Shown one piece after another: positions 9,052-18,028 of a stretch of DNA of 64,000 bases. The notes below the pieces were generated by a model. It was not told where the DNA came from. It searched no databases and was given only the letters and a program-made list of their open reading frames with translations. A program made the translations under genes and the position numbers. Source of the DNA: Azospirillum sp. SYSU D00513 (GTDB lineage: Bacteria; Pseudomonadota; Alphaproteobacteria; Azospirillales; Azospirillaceae); contig NZ_JAFIQV010000012.1 of the NCBI RefSeq assembly GCF_017356015.1, positions 1 to 64,000 on the forward strand, written 5' to 3'. How positions within the stretch are numbered: the first letter of the stretch is position 1; every line of letters starts with the position of its first letter.

Positions 9052-12000
9052 ATGGGTTCCCTGCGGAATTTGGCGTTCGGACTGGTGGGCGCGGTCGCGA
9101 TTTCCCATGGCGCGCTGGCGGCGGAGGGCGGCGGCTGGGGACCGGCCAACGCGGTGCGCGATTGGATCGCCCGGACCATTGAGGGCGCCGTGTCCGGCCC
9201 GGACATGCAGGTGAGCATCGGGACGATCAGCGGCGCCGTGCCCCTGAACTTCACCATCGCCGACGTCAGCGTCGCGGACACGCAGGGCGTCTGGCTGCGG
9301 ATGGAGGAGGTGCACGTCAACCTCGCACCCACGGCGCTGTTCCGCGCGCGGGCGAAGGCCGACGTGGTGGAGGCCGCCAGGGTGACGGTCGAACGCGCGC
9401 CCGTCTCCACCGCGCCGGAGCCCGAACCGGCCGACCCGAACGAACCCTTCGACCCGCTGTCCCTGCTGCCGGACCTCCCGGTCGGCCTCGCCGTGGACCG
9501 GCTTGCCGTGCAGGAGCTGCGCCTCGGCGCGCCTCTGCTGGGCGAGCCGGCGACCCTGCGCCTGACGGGATCCCTCGACCTCGCGCGCGGCGGCAACCGG
9601 CTTTCGGTCGATCTCGACGTCGCGCGCATTGACGACAAGCCTGGCCAGGCGAAGCTCAACGTCGCCTTCGACCCGGGGGAGGAGCGGCTTCAGCTCGCCC
9701 TTGACGCGTCGGAGCCGGCCGGCGGTGTGATGGCGCGCGCGCTGTCGATTCCCGGACTTCCGCCGGTGACCGTCAATCTCCAGGGAGCCGGCCCGCTCGG
9801 CGACTGGAAGGGCCGGCTGGAGGCCTCGGCGGAGAACACGGCCCGGCTCACGGCGGATGCCGCGGTCCAGGCGATGGAGGAGGGGCACGCCGTGACGCTG
9901 ATGGCGGGCGGCGACGTGGCGGCCCTGCTGAGCGGCCCGGCGGTCGAGCTCGTCGGGGAGCAGCCGGCGCTGAACGCGACCGTCGTGGTCCGGCCGGACC
10001 GTTCCCTTCTCCTGCGTCCGGTCACCGTGCGCGCGGCGGCGGGCGACGCCTCGCTGGAGGGAAGCGTCGGGGCCGATTACCGGAGCTTCGACCTTCGCTA
10101 CGAGGTGACGGCGGGTGCGGAATCCGCGCTTCGGCAGCTCATGCCGGGAATCGGCTGGAACCAGACACGGCTCGCCGGAACGGTGGCGGGCAACCTGTCC
10201 GACCTGTCGGTCGCGCTGAACGGCATCGTGCGCGACCTCTCCACCGAGACGCCGGGCCTGGCGGAGCTGGCCGGGCCGGAGGTGCGGCTGGACGGCCGGG
10301 CGCAGGTCAATGTGGACCGGGGCGACGTCCGGCTCGAGGGGCTGACCCTGTCCACGGCCGCGGCCAACGCCTCGCTGGAGGGCACGGCCGGTGGCTGGGG
10401 GCAGAGTCTCGACATGCGCGCGCGGGTCCAGGCGGATGACCTGTCCCGCCTGTCGGCGCTGGCCGGGCAGCCGCTCGCCGGTGCCGCGGTGCTGGAAGGG
10501 CCGGTGACGCGCGCGCCGGACGGCGCCATGGCCGCGGCCCTGACCGGCTCCCTGCGGGGTCTCAACACCGGGACGCCGGCTGACGCCGTGCTGGGCGAGA
10601 CCGCGACGCTTGCCGCCAGGCTGGCCATGGAAGCGGACGGAACGGTGCGCGTCAGCGATCTCACCGTGGACGGCCGCAACGGCGGGCTGACCGGACGCGC
10701 GACGCTGGCCGGCGGCACGCTCGACGCCGCCACGCGGCTGTCGGTCAACCGGCTGGAGCCGGTCGGCGATTCCCTCGCCGTGCCCATGGAGGGCACCGTA
10801 ACGCTGGATGCGACGGCGCGTGGGCCAATGGACGCGCTGCGCGCCGAGGCACGGCTGGACGCCAGGGATCTCGTCGTGCAGGGGCGGCGATTCGGAGAGA
10901 CCAGCGTGACCGCCACCGCCACCGGCCTGCCCGCCAGCCCGAACGGAACCGTGCGGGCGCGCACCGCGCTGGCCGGCGCCAGCCTGTCCGTGGACGGCGC
11001 CTACGCGCTGGAGGGGCAGGTCCTGCGTCTGTCGGATCTCGCCGTGGCGAACGGACCGAATCGGGTGACCGGCGCGCTTCAGGTGGCGCTCGACAGCATG
11101 ACCGCCACGGGCCGGCTGAACGGCAGCCTGCCCCAGTTGAACGCGCTGTCCGAGTTGGCCGGCGTGCCGCTGGCGGGTGCCGCCGGCTTCACCGCCGACC
11201 TCGACGGGAACGGCGGCCGGCAGTCGGCGACCCTGACCGCGAACGCCGACGGCCTGCGCGTCGAAGGGGAGGCTGGGCCGCTGCTGGCCGCCCGCCGCCT
11301 GACCGCGCGGGCCGAGGTGAAGGATGCCCTGGGGCAAGCCTCCGGCAACGCCCGCGTCGAACTGCGGGACGGGGCCGTGAGCGGCCAGGATCTCGCCAGC
11401 GTTACGGCGAGCGTGGACGGCAGCCTCGCCAAGGCGGCCTTCCGGGCCGACGTGGCGGGGGCGGGCGAGGCCCCGCTGGCGCTGAACCTCGCCGGTGACT
11501 TCGCAAGCGAGGGCGCGCTCAGCCGCGTCCGGCTGGAGCGGCTCCAGGGCCGCTACCAGGGTGAAAGCTTCCGCATGACCGCCCCGGCGACGGTGCGGGT
11601 GGGCGAGCGCCATTACGAGGTGTCGGACCTCCGGATCGCCAGCGGCAACGCCCGGCTGGCCGCCGACCTGGGGCTCACCGACGGGAAGCTGCGCGGGGAG
11701 TTCCGGCTCGACCAGGTGCCGCTGGCCCTGGCGCGGCTCGCGGACCCGACCCTGCGGCTGGACGGCATGCTGAACGCCCGCGCGACGCTGGGCGGGACGG
11801 TCCAGGCGCCCCGCGCCGACGCGACGCTGCGCGTCGCCAACCTGCGTGCGGAGCAGACGGCCCGGGGCGGGGTGCCGGGCGTGGACGCGACGCTGGAGGC
11901 GCAGTGGCGCGACCGCCGCGTCTCGCTGAATGGCGACATCGCCACGCGCGGTGGTGCGGCACGGATGACGCTCGCCGCCGCCGCCCCGCTGGTCCTCGAC

Positions 12001-13326
12001 CCAAACACGCTTGTGCCCTCGGTGCCGCCGAACGGCGCCTTGAGCGCCAGCGCCAACGGCAGCGTGGACATCTCGCTTGCCAACGACCTGCTCGCGGCCT
12101 CGGGCGACCGGGCGCGGGGCATCGTGCGGCTCGACGTCCGGGCCAGCGGAACGGTCGGCTCGCCGGTACTCGGCGGGACGGTGCTGCTGGAGAACGGGCG
12201 GTACGAGAACCGCGCGTCCGGCGCCGTGGTCCGCGACATCAACGCCCGGCTGGTCGGCGACGGGGAGGTCTTCACCATCCAGTCCTTCAGCGGGCGCACG
12301 GCGAACGGCGGCAGGCTCGCCGCCAGCGGCGTCATCCGTCCGGCCGCCGAGCCGGAGCGGCAGATCGACATCCGCCTGACCGCCGAGAACGCCCGGCTGG
12401 TCAACATTGACCTCGCCCAGGCGGATATCGGCGCGGATCTGACGGTGACGGGCAGCTTCATCAACCCGCGCCTGGCGGGCCCGGTGCGGATCCTGCGCGC
12501 CGAGATCCAGATCCCCGGCAGCCTGCCGCCCAACGTGGTGACGCTCGACGTCCGCGAGATCGGGCGCGGCGGTTCGCGGACCGAGACGGCACAAGCGCCG
12601 GAGGACGCAGCACGGCAGCCCTTCGCCATGATCCTCGACCTGACGGTGCAGGCCCCCAACCAGATCTACATCCGCGGCCGCGGGCTCGACGCCGAGTTCC
12701 GCGCCGACCTCGCGGTGGGCGGCACTTCGGCGCAGCCGGTCGTGACGGGGCAGGTCGCGATCCTGCAGGGCGCGTTGAACCTGCTCGGCGAAACCTTCAA
12801 CTTCGAGCGCGGCCTCATCGAGTTCGACGGGGGGACCGACATCAACCCGCGCCTCGACTTCCTGGCCGAGGCCACGGCGAACGGCGTCACGGCCCAGGTC
12901 CTGGTCACCGGGACGACGCAGCAGCCCAAGCTGGAGCTGACCTCGCCTCAGGGCCTGCCCCAGGACGAGGTGCTGGCGCAGGTCCTGTTCGGGAAATCGG
13001 TCGGCGACCTCACCGCGCTGGAGGCGGTGCAACTCGCCCAGTCGGCGGCGTCGCTGGCCGGATTCGGCGGCGGGGGGGGCGGCATCCTGGAGAATGTCCG
13101 GCGCGGGCTGGGCGTGGACCGGCTGGACTTCTCGGGTGCGAACGGCGGCTCGGTCCAGGCCGGGCGCTACGTCAGCGACCGGGTCTATGTCGGGGTGGAG
13201 CAGGGGCTCGCGGGCGAGAGCCGGGCCACCGTCGAGGTGGACATCACCGACAACATCAAGGCGGAAGCCGACGTGGGCGCCAACTCCGACACAAGCTTCG
13301 GCCTGCGGTTCGAGTGGGACTACTGA
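9052..13326 (+). CDS. tamB: Translocation and assembly module protein TamB (AsmA-like/DUF490)
   Basis: 1424 aa. ATG 9052 follows AAGGAG and starts a signal anchor (residues 3-24). The body is a very long run of short beta-rich repeats rich in Ala, Gly, Val and Leu, as expected for the hydrophobic-groove beta-taco of TamB/YhdP-type proteins. The last 350 residues form the conserved DUF490 domain, with LNLLGETFNFERGLIEFDGG and the C-terminal GLRFEWDY-type end. TamB spans the periplasm and partners TamA; related proteins move phospholipids between membranes. It is longer than the E. coli protein (about 1259 aa). An open frame of nearly 1500 codons on the opposite strand is a GC-rich shadow. Confidence 0.93.
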   Translation: MGSLRNLAFGLVGAVAISHGALAAEGGGWGPANAVRDWIARTIEGAVSGPDMQVSIGTISGAVPLNFTIADVSVADTQGVWLRMEEVHVNLAPTALFRARAKADVVEAARVTVERAPVSTAPEPEPADPNEPFDPLSLLPDLPVGLAVDRLAVQELRLGAPLLGEPATLRLTGSLDLARGGNRLSVDLDVARIDDKPGQAKLNVAFDPGEERLQLALDASEPAGGVMARALSIPGLPPVTVNLQGAGPLGDWKGRLEASAENTARLTADAAVQAMEEGHAVTLMAGGDVAALLSGPAVELVGEQPALNATVVVRPDRSLLLRPVTVRAAAGDASLEGSVGADYRSFDLRYEVTAGAESALRQLMPGIGWNQTRLAGTVAGNLSDLSVALNGIVRDLSTETPGLAELAGPEVRLDGRAQVNVDRGDVRLEGLTLSTAAANASLEGTAGGWGQSLDMRARVQADDLSRLSALAGQPLAGAAVLEGPVTRAPDGAMAAALTGSLRGLNTGTPADAVLGETATLAARLAMEADGTVRVSDLTVDGRNGGLTGRATLAGGTLDAATRLSVNRLEPVGDSLAVPMEGTVTLDATARGPMDALRAEARLDARDLVVQGRRFGETSVTATATGLPASPNGTVRARTALAGASLSVDGAYALEGQVLRLSDLAVANGPNRVTGALQVALDSMTATGRLNGSLPQLNALSELAGVPLAGAAGFTADLDGNGGRQSATLTANADGLRVEGEAGPLLAARRLTARAEVKDALGQASGNARVELRDGAVSGQDLASVTASVDGSLAKAAFRADVAGAGEAPLALNLAGDFASEGALSRVRLERLQGRYQGESFRMTAPATVRVGERHYEVSDLRIASGNARLAADLGLTDGKLRGEFRLDQVPLALARLADPTLRLDGMLNARATLGGTVQAPRADATLRVANLRAEQTARGGVPGVDATLEAQWRDRRVSLNGDIATRGGAARMTLAAAAPLVLDPNTLVPSVPPNGALSASANGSVDISLANDLLAASGDRARGIVRLDVRASGTVGSPVLGGTVLLENGRYENRASGAVVRDINARLVGDGEVFTIQSFSGRTANGGRLAASGVIRPAAEPERQIDIRLTAENARLVNIDLAQADIGADLTVTGSFINPRLAGPVRILRAEIQIPGSLPPNVVTLDVREIGRGGSRTETAQAPEDAARQPFAMILDLTVQAPNQIYIRGRGLDAEFRADLAVGGTSAQPVVTGQVAILQGALNLLGETFNFERGLIEFDGGTDINPRLDFLAEATANGVTAQVLVTGTTQQPKLELTSPQGLPQDEVLAQVLFGKSVGDLTALEAVQLAQSAASLAGFGGGGGGILENVRRGLGVDRLDFSGANGGSVQAGRYVSDRVYVGVEQGLAGESRATVEVDITDNIKAEADVGANSDTSFGLRFEWDY

Positions 13327-13351
13327 CCCCCGGTGAAGCAGGGCAGGCATG

Positions 13352-13384
13352 AAAAAGCCCCCGCGCCGGTGTCGGCGCGGGGGC
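13352..13384 (-). terminator. Intrinsic terminator for the minus-strand gene at 13430-13762
   Basis: An 11-bp perfect GC stem (13357-13367 with 13374-13384) and a six-base loop. On the minus strand it is followed by TTTTTC; on the plus strand there is no T-run, so it mainly ends minus-strand transcription, though it may also slow tamB transcripts. Confidence 0.8.
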
Positions 13385-13429
13385 TCATGACGCTTGTTCG
13401 GAAGCCTTGACCGTTCAGACCTTGGCCTG

Positions 13430-13762
13430 TCAGGCGACGGCGCCGTCCACCGTGCGGTCCTTGGCGCGCATGTCCTTCAGGTGGTCGCCGAAGGCGCGCA
13501 GGACGGGCATGATCCGCTGCGCCTGATCCGACGTCACATGCGCGTCCGTCTTCAGGACGATGGTCGGGGCCTCGGACATCAGCCGCTTGGCGCGCATCGG
13601 GCCGACCTTCTCGTCGAGGAACATGGACAGGCCCATGAGGATGCCCAGCGTCACGTCGTCGGGAGCCTTGGGCAGGGCCAACACGTCGTGCAGCTCCTGG
13701 AGCAGCGTGTAGGCGACGATGGAGGTGCGTTCGATCGTATCGACGTCGGCGGCCATGGGCAT
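13430..13762 (-). CDS. Hypothetical protein
   Basis: 110 aa from ATG 13762, chosen because GAGGA lies eight bases upstream (a TTG two codons earlier is less likely). Mostly helical, with no signal peptide, membrane segment or cysteines. It contains TLLQELHDVLALPKAP, a region rich in Met and Lys, and an Arg/Lys-rich C-terminal half. I recognise no family. It has its own terminator and promoter region and is flanked by a hydrolase gene in the same direction, about 160 bp upstream. The regular codon use and good ribosome site suggest a real gene. Confidence 0.6.
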   Translation of the reverse strand: MPMAADVDTIERTSIVAYTLLQELHDVLALPKAPDDVTLGILMGLSMFLDEKVGPMRAKRLMSEAPTIVLKTDAHVTSDQAQRIMPVLRAFGDHLKDMRAKDRTVDGAVA

Positions 13763-13922
13763 CTGCAAGTTCCTCGGGAACTGAGGGGAAGCACGGTATG
13801 TCCCGAGGTTAGCGCCCGTTTCGTAACCAAACGATTAACCATCCAGCGGCCCGGCCGGGCCGAGTCGCATTTTCTTCATGAAGCCACTTTTTCGCGCAGA
13901 GGCTAATACTTTCGCGCGGGCG

Positions 13923-14948
13923 TCAGGCGCCAAGCCGGGCGTGGGAGTCTTCCCTGGTTCCCGAGACCGTCGCTCCGGCGGCTTCCCAGGCATCGGCCAC
14001 CCGGACGATGCCGGCGATGGCGTCCAACACGGCGTCCGGCCGGGCGTGGTGGATCATATGGCCGGCCCCGGCGAGCAGATGGAGGCTCGATCCCTGAATG
14101 TCCCGGTGGAGCCGGGCCGCATGGTCCAGGGGATCGACGATCCGGTCCTCCTCGCCCGCCAGTATCGCGGTCGGGCAGCGGATCGCGCCGTAGCGCGGGG
14201 CAAGCGCCGCGGCACCGGGGATAAGGGCCGCGGTGTGGGCCGCCGCGGCCTCCAACTGCGTCGGCCGCAGCAGGAGATCGGGCGGGATGCGGCGGTAGCT
14301 GGCCGGCACCGGATTCGGTTCGAAGACGCGGCGCAGCAGGGCGGGCAGGATCAGCCGGTCGATCGGCTGGGCCAGCGTGCGGCTCAAGATCTGGCCGGCG
14401 ATGGGGATCGCCGGGGCCATGAGGGGGACGAAGTCGGGGCGGACCGTCGGGTAGCTGTAGCCCGACATGAGGACGAGGCCACCGACCTCCCGGGGATAGT
14501 CGAGCGCCCAGGCCGCCGCGACCGTGGAGCCCAGCGAGTGGCCGATCAGGATCGGCCGGTCCAGCCCGAGGGCGCGTGCGCCCGCCCGCAGGATCGCCGC
14601 TTGGCCGGAGGGGCTGTGCCCGCCACGGGGCTTCTCGCTGTAGCCGTGCCCCGGCCGGTCGAAAGCCACGCAGTGCCACCGCTCCGCCGCGCGGTCGAGG
14701 ACGCCGCAGAGTTCCCAATCCTCCGCGATGATGCCGTTGCCGTGCAGGAACACCAGGGGCCGTCCCCGGGCAGTGCCGCCGGTTGGGCCGCGCTCCAGGT
14801 AATGCAGCGTGGTGCCGCCGGCCTCGAGACCGGTCTTCACGAAGGAGCCGGCGGGGGGATGCTCGCGCTCGGCCCTGCGGCTGCGGCGCGCCGTGTCGAG
14901 CCAGAGGCCGGCCAGCAGGCCGGCGGCGAAGGACAGTCCCCGGCGCAT
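13923..14948 (-). CDS. Alpha/beta-hydrolase fold protein
   Basis: 341 aa. An N-terminal hydrophobic stretch (residues 5-17) suggests a membrane anchor or an uncleaved signal. The hydrolase core shows HGNG (oxyanion region, about 69-72), nucleophile elbow GHSLGS (Ser 138), a likely acid in EEDR (about 263) and the catalytic His in GAGHMIHH (about 291). It belongs to the broad esterase/haloalkane dehalogenase-like group; the substrate cannot be told from sequence. It starts 149 bp after the lytic transglycosylase stop on the same strand, so co-transcription is possible but not shown. Confidence 0.85.
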   Translation of the reverse strand: MRRGLSFAAGLLAGLWLDTARRSRRAEREHPPAGSFVKTGLEAGGTTLHYLERGPTGGTARGRPLVFLHGNGIIAEDWELCGVLDRAAERWHCVAFDRPGHGYSEKPRGGHSPSGQAAILRAGARALGLDRPILIGHSLGSTVAAAWALDYPREVGGLVLMSGYSYPTVRPDFVPLMAPAIPIAGQILSRTLAQPIDRLILPALLRRVFEPNPVPASYRRIPPDLLLRPTQLEAAAAHTAALIPGAAALAPRYGAIRCPTAILAGEEDRIVDPLDHAARLHRDIQGSSLHLLAGAGHMIHHARPDAVLDAIAGIVRVADAWEAAGATVSGTREDSHARLGA

Positions 14949-15096
14949 CAGCGTGCCTGCGTCATCGGGACGGATCGGGCGTGCATGGTCATGGGGGCCT
15001 CCACTGGCGCGCCGTTCCGCGCCGTGCCGTCCCGTGCGACGGCTTCGCCGTCTGCAACGGGACTGGACAAGGAAGGGTTCCCCCGCCGGCCGGCGG

Positions 15097-16023
15097 TCAG
15101 TCCGCCGAGGCGACCGTCTCCGATCCCCCCGTCAGTTCCGCGACGGTTTCGATCCGCGCCGCCTTCAGCCCGGCCGAGGCGACGACCTTCGGATCGTAGG
15201 GGTGCCGCTGGCGGCTGTAGACGCTGTGCACCTTCACAACATAGTCCTGCGTCTCACGGTAGGGCGGGATGCCCTTGTAGCGGAGAACCGCGCCTTCGCC
15301 GGCGTTGTATCCGGCCAGGGCCAGGGTGACGTTGCCGTCGAAATAGGCGAGCAGCCAGCGGAGGTATTTCATCCCGCCGCGCAGGTTCTGTTCCGGGTCG
15401 AAGGGCTTGGTGATGCCGAAACGCTCCGCGGTTTCCGGGATGAGCTGCATCAGCCCCATGGCGTTCTTCTCGGACACCACGTCCACACGGTAGCCCGATT
15501 CGACCGCGATCACCGCCAGGACGAGTTCGGGATCGAGCCCATAGGTCGGCGCCATCTTGCGGACCATGGCCTTGATCTGGGCCGGGGGCTGGCGGACGAC
15601 GCCCCAGCGCGCACTCGGCGGCTCGCAGCGGTCGGGCGCCTTGGGCTCCTTGCCCGGCGCCTTCACGAGCTTGACGGCCTCCTCATGGCCGAGGAAGGCC
15701 GCTCTGCGCAGCCAGGCGCGCCCAAGCTCCTCGTCCTTGGCGACCCCGCCCTTGCCGCTCAGATGCATGCGCCCGGCCCGGTAGGCGGCGCCGGCGTAGT
15801 CCTGGCGGGCGGCACGGCAATAAAGGGCCAGCGCGCGGCGCGGATCGAGCGTGACGCCCTGGGCCGCCTCGTAGCGCAGGCCCAGCTCGTACTGGGCGCG
15901 GGGGCTTCCCTTCCCGGCGAGCGCCTCCAGGGCGCGGAGCGTGCTGTCGGACATGGCCGCCTGGGCGGAAAGGGGCGCCACAAGGACGGCCCCGGCGAAG
16001 AGGACGGTCAGAACATGCCGCAT
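15097..16023 (-). CDS. Lytic transglycosylase with Sel1-like repeats
   Basis: 308 aa from ATG 16023, which has GGAG upstream and begins a signal peptide (cleavage about AQA at 20-22). Residues about 30-120 hold three Sel1/TPR-like repeats (AQYELGLRYEAAQGV-type). Residues about 155-275 are an SLT (goose-lysozyme-like) domain: AVIAVESGYR with catalytic Glu 175, MGLMQLIPETAERFG, and ALAGYNAGEGAV. It cleaves peptidoglycan glycan strands in the periplasm. Sel1 repeats may mediate protein contacts. It could serve cell-wall turnover or a secretion machine; no secretion genes are near. Confidence 0.9.
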   Translation of the reverse strand: MRHVLTVLFAGAVLVAPLSAQAAMSDSTLRALEALAGKGSPRAQYELGLRYEAAQGVTLDPRRALALYCRAARQDYAGAAYRAGRMHLSGKGGVAKDEELGRAWLRRAAFLGHEEAVKLVKAPGKEPKAPDRCEPPSARWGVVRQPPAQIKAMVRKMAPTYGLDPELVLAVIAVESGYRVDVVSEKNAMGLMQLIPETAERFGITKPFDPEQNLRGGMKYLRWLLAYFDGNVTLALAGYNAGEGAVLRYKGIPPYRETQDYVVKVHSVYSRQRHPYDPKVVASAGLKAARIETVAELTGGSETVASAD

Positions 16024-16664
16024 GCGGATCTCCGGTCTTTGGGTGGCCGGCGAAGCCGGTTCGGCGAACTGTCCGTTGGTTGCGCGCGGGTTGTGCACCG
16101 CGTTACCCCCTTTTGCTGTTGCGACGCCGGGCTGACGTTCGAGGCGAATCATTCCTCGTTTTCCACGAGGATCGAGAGAGCGAAAGCCGGCGAAAGGCAA
16201 GCACCCGGACGGGTTCACCCGAAAAGACAGGGTGCCACCCAATCCCCTCGGCGATCGAAAGGAGTGGGGTGCACTTCCTTCGTCTAGCGGACCGTAAAAT
16301 AATACTCATCAGAAAAGACACCTAATGGATGAAGCGGCAATGCTATTCGCGTCATCGTCCAAAGAATGTCTTTTTCTTATTTCAAACTCCACAACGCTTA
16401 CGCAAGATCGGCGGTGAAGTTCCAATTCTCAAATGGAAGGATCTTTGGGATCTTAGAGGTAATCTCGCCAAATTGTATGAGAACCTAGCCTTTTTCCCAA
16501 CTGGCGCAGCGTTAACGGGCTCATTAGGTACAGAGGACCGGCGGTTGTCTTCCAGACACCGGGGGTTCGCCCCACGCGTTCGGCGTTCGGATAGGAATAG
16601 GTTTGGACTTCAGTCGCGTCGGCTCTCCCTGGGGCCGACGGCATGAGGAGGCAGCGTCTCACCG
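16024..16664. other. 641-bp gene-free stretch with an AT-richer core
   Basis: Between the divergent lytic transglycosylase and ECF sigma genes. About 16270-16510 is clearly richer in A/T than its surroundings. Short open frames here (for example 16329-16646 on the plus strand) lack ribosome sites and family-like sequence, so I do not call them. The stretch must contain the promoters of both flanking genes and may carry an unrecognised regulatory RNA or the remains of transferred DNA. Confidence 0.5.
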
Positions 16665-17339
16665 ATGGCGAACCACGTCGCAAGTTCCCTGCGCCACCAG
16701 GCGCATGACCACGCGGACTTCGATCCCGTTGCGCTCGGGCGGCCGTTCGACGTGGGAGAGGAGGAAGGCGGACGCGACCATGACGGCGAAGGTGAGGCCG
16801 GTGCGGAGGTCATCACGCTTCCGACGGCGCCTCCCGATCCGGCCGTGATCGCGCAGATCGAGGCGGAGATCCCACGGCTGCGCCGCTTCGCCCGCGCCAT
16901 GGTGCGCGACGCGACCCTGGCCGACGATCTGGTCCAGGAGTGCCTGGAGCGCGCCCTGTCGCGTCTTCACCTGTGGCGCCCGGGAAGCAACCTGCGTGCC
17001 TGGCTCTTCACGATCCTGCGCAACCTGCACATCAACGGCATCCGCCGCCGCCAGACCGTCGTGGACATCGACGGCGAGGCGCAGGCGAGCATCGGCGCCG
17101 CTCACGGCTCCCAGTTCGTGCGGCTGGAACTGCGCGATCTGCGCCGCGCCCTGGGCCTGCTGCCGACCGAACAGCGGGAGGTCGTGCTGCTGATCGGCCT
17201 GGAGGGCATCTCCTACGGCGAAGCCGCGGACATTCTGGGCATCTCCATCGGCACGGTGAAGTCCCGCCTCTCGCGCGGGCGGCGCGCCCTGCGCGCGCTG
17301 ATGGAAGGCGGCAACGCCGGCGACGGCGACGACGATTGA
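16665..17339 (+). CDS. ECF-type RNA polymerase sigma factor
   Basis: 224 aa. Residues about 65-215 carry a two-domain ECF sigma: region 2 (RRFARAMVRDATLADDLVQECLERAL, then NLRAWLFTILRNLHIN) for -10 recognition, and region 4 (LPTEQREVVLLIGLEGISYGEAADILGISIGTVKSRLSRGRRAL) with the helix-turn-helix for -35 recognition. The first about 50 residues are an acidic, His/Asp/Glu/Gly-rich extension unusual for the family. The annotated ATG lies 13 bases after GAGGAGG, a long spacing, so a later start is possible. No anti-sigma gene is adjacent. It may be a paralogue of the general-stress sigma EcfG; that is inference. Confidence 0.88.
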   Translation: MANHVASSLRHQAHDHADFDPVALGRPFDVGEEEGGRDHDGEGEAGAEVITLPTAPPDPAVIAQIEAEIPRLRRFARAMVRDATLADDLVQECLERALSRLHLWRPGSNLRAWLFTILRNLHINGIRRRQTVVDIDGEAQASIGAAHGSQFVRLELRDLRRALGLLPTEQREVVLLIGLEGISYGEAADILGISIGTVKSRLSRGRRALRALMEGGNAGDGDDD

Positions 17340-17380
17340 TGGCACGCGGCTGACGACTGCGGGCAGACGAAACGGGATCG

Positions 17381-17413
17381 AGGCCGGCCGCGGAAACGCG
17401 GCCGGCCTTTTTC
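17381..17413 (+). terminator. Intrinsic terminator of the ECF sigma gene
   Basis: A 12-bp perfect stem (17381-17392 with 17397-17408) closed by a GAAA loop and followed by TTTTTC. It lies 42 bp after the sigma factor stop. Confidence 0.92.
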
Positions 17414-17431
17414 TTGGCTCCAGTTTTCGGT

Positions 17432-17596
17432 TCAGCGGCGGCGGAAGAGACCGGCGACGATGCTCGCCGCGAACAGCGCGACGAACAGGAAGAACAGGAT
17501 CTGCGCGATGCCCGACGAGGCCGACGCGATTCCGCTGAAGCCGAGCGCCCCGGACGCCAGGGCGATCACGAAGAACAGCAGAGCCCAATAGAGCAT
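17432..17596 (-). CDS. DUF1328 (YtjA-type) small membrane protein
   Basis: 54 aa starting [20 protein letters not shown], with two hydrophobic helices (about 3-20 and 30-48) joined by a Gly/Ala/Ser turn and ending LFRRR. This is the DUF1328 pattern. The function is unknown; relatives are often stress-induced. There are two adjacent ATG codons; the second (17596) is spaced seven bases from GGAGG and matches family starts, so I chose it. A consensus EcfG-type promoter lies about 110 bp upstream (17709-17733). It converges with the sigma factor gene. Confidence 0.88.
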   Translation of the reverse strand: MLYWALLFFVIALASGALGFSGIASASSGIAQILFFLFVALFAASIVAGLFRRR

Positions 17597-17708
17597 CATC
17601 CCTCCTCCGCGTCGCCTGTCCTGCGGCATGCTCGGGGGCACGGCCTGCTCGAAGGCGTTGCGCGTTCTTGAACGGCAGGAGCCGCAAGGCGCGGCTTGCA
17701 AACAGCGC

Positions 17709-17733
17709 AACGATGCACGCCGAGGAAGGTTCC
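17709..17733 (-). promoter_or_regulatory. EcfG-type general-stress promoter for the DUF1328 gene
   Basis: On the minus strand: GGAAC (17733-17729), 16-base spacer, CGTT (17712-17709). This matches the published alphaproteobacterial EcfG/SigT consensus GGAAC-N16/17-CGTT. It points at the DUF1328 gene and implies a leader of about 105 nt. Confidence 0.7.
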
Positions 17734-17820
17734 TGAGTGAGCTTCCACAACGCATCATTTTACTGCCGGCGATCGGGGAATGCGCGAGCCGCCCATTCTC
17801 CTCGCCGATATCCCCTTCAC

Positions 17821-17850
17821 CGCCCGGCTTTTCGCCGCCCGGCTTTTCGC
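17821..17850. repeat. Two perfect tandem copies of a 15-bp unit
   Basis: CGCCCGGCTTTTCGC occurs at 17821-17835 and again at 17836-17850, followed by a partial copy. It lies in the 432-bp spacer (17597-18028) between the divergent DUF1328 and exported-protein genes. The rest of the spacer shows no gene. Confidence 0.75.
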
Positions 17851-18028
17851 CGACGGGTCGCAACGGAAACGCCCGGACGCTGTTGGAAAGGCGAACCCGC
17901 GCCCGCCGCTTCTGTCCGTTCCGCCGCTCTCTCCGGCGCCGGGAACAGGACGCGGGCCGGAGGCCGTTCGCTGGAGGTCCCTGCCGGACCAGTCCGCGCG
18001 TGGCTTTTTCAAAAAGAGAGGAACATCC

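Noticed and set aside
8869-13350. 1493-codon open frame antisense to tamB
   Set aside because: Arg/Gly/His/Ala-rich composition, no domain and no ribosome site; the plus strand encodes a clear TamB. High GC produces long shadow frames.
16545-16600. Possible tRNA fragment near GGGGGTTCGCCCC
   Set aside because: No acceptor or anticodon arms can be formed around it.
16329-16646. 105-codon open frame in the AT-richer spacer
   Set aside because: No ribosome site, no family similarity and unlike codon use. Treated as non-coding.
17821-17850. CRISPR-like repeat
   Set aside because: Two directly adjoining 15-bp copies without spacers; no array and no cas genes in the window.
17942-17968. Second EcfG-like promoter, upstream of the exported low-complexity protein
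   Set aside because: GGAAC and CGTT are present but 18 bases apart, outside the usual 16-17. Not called.
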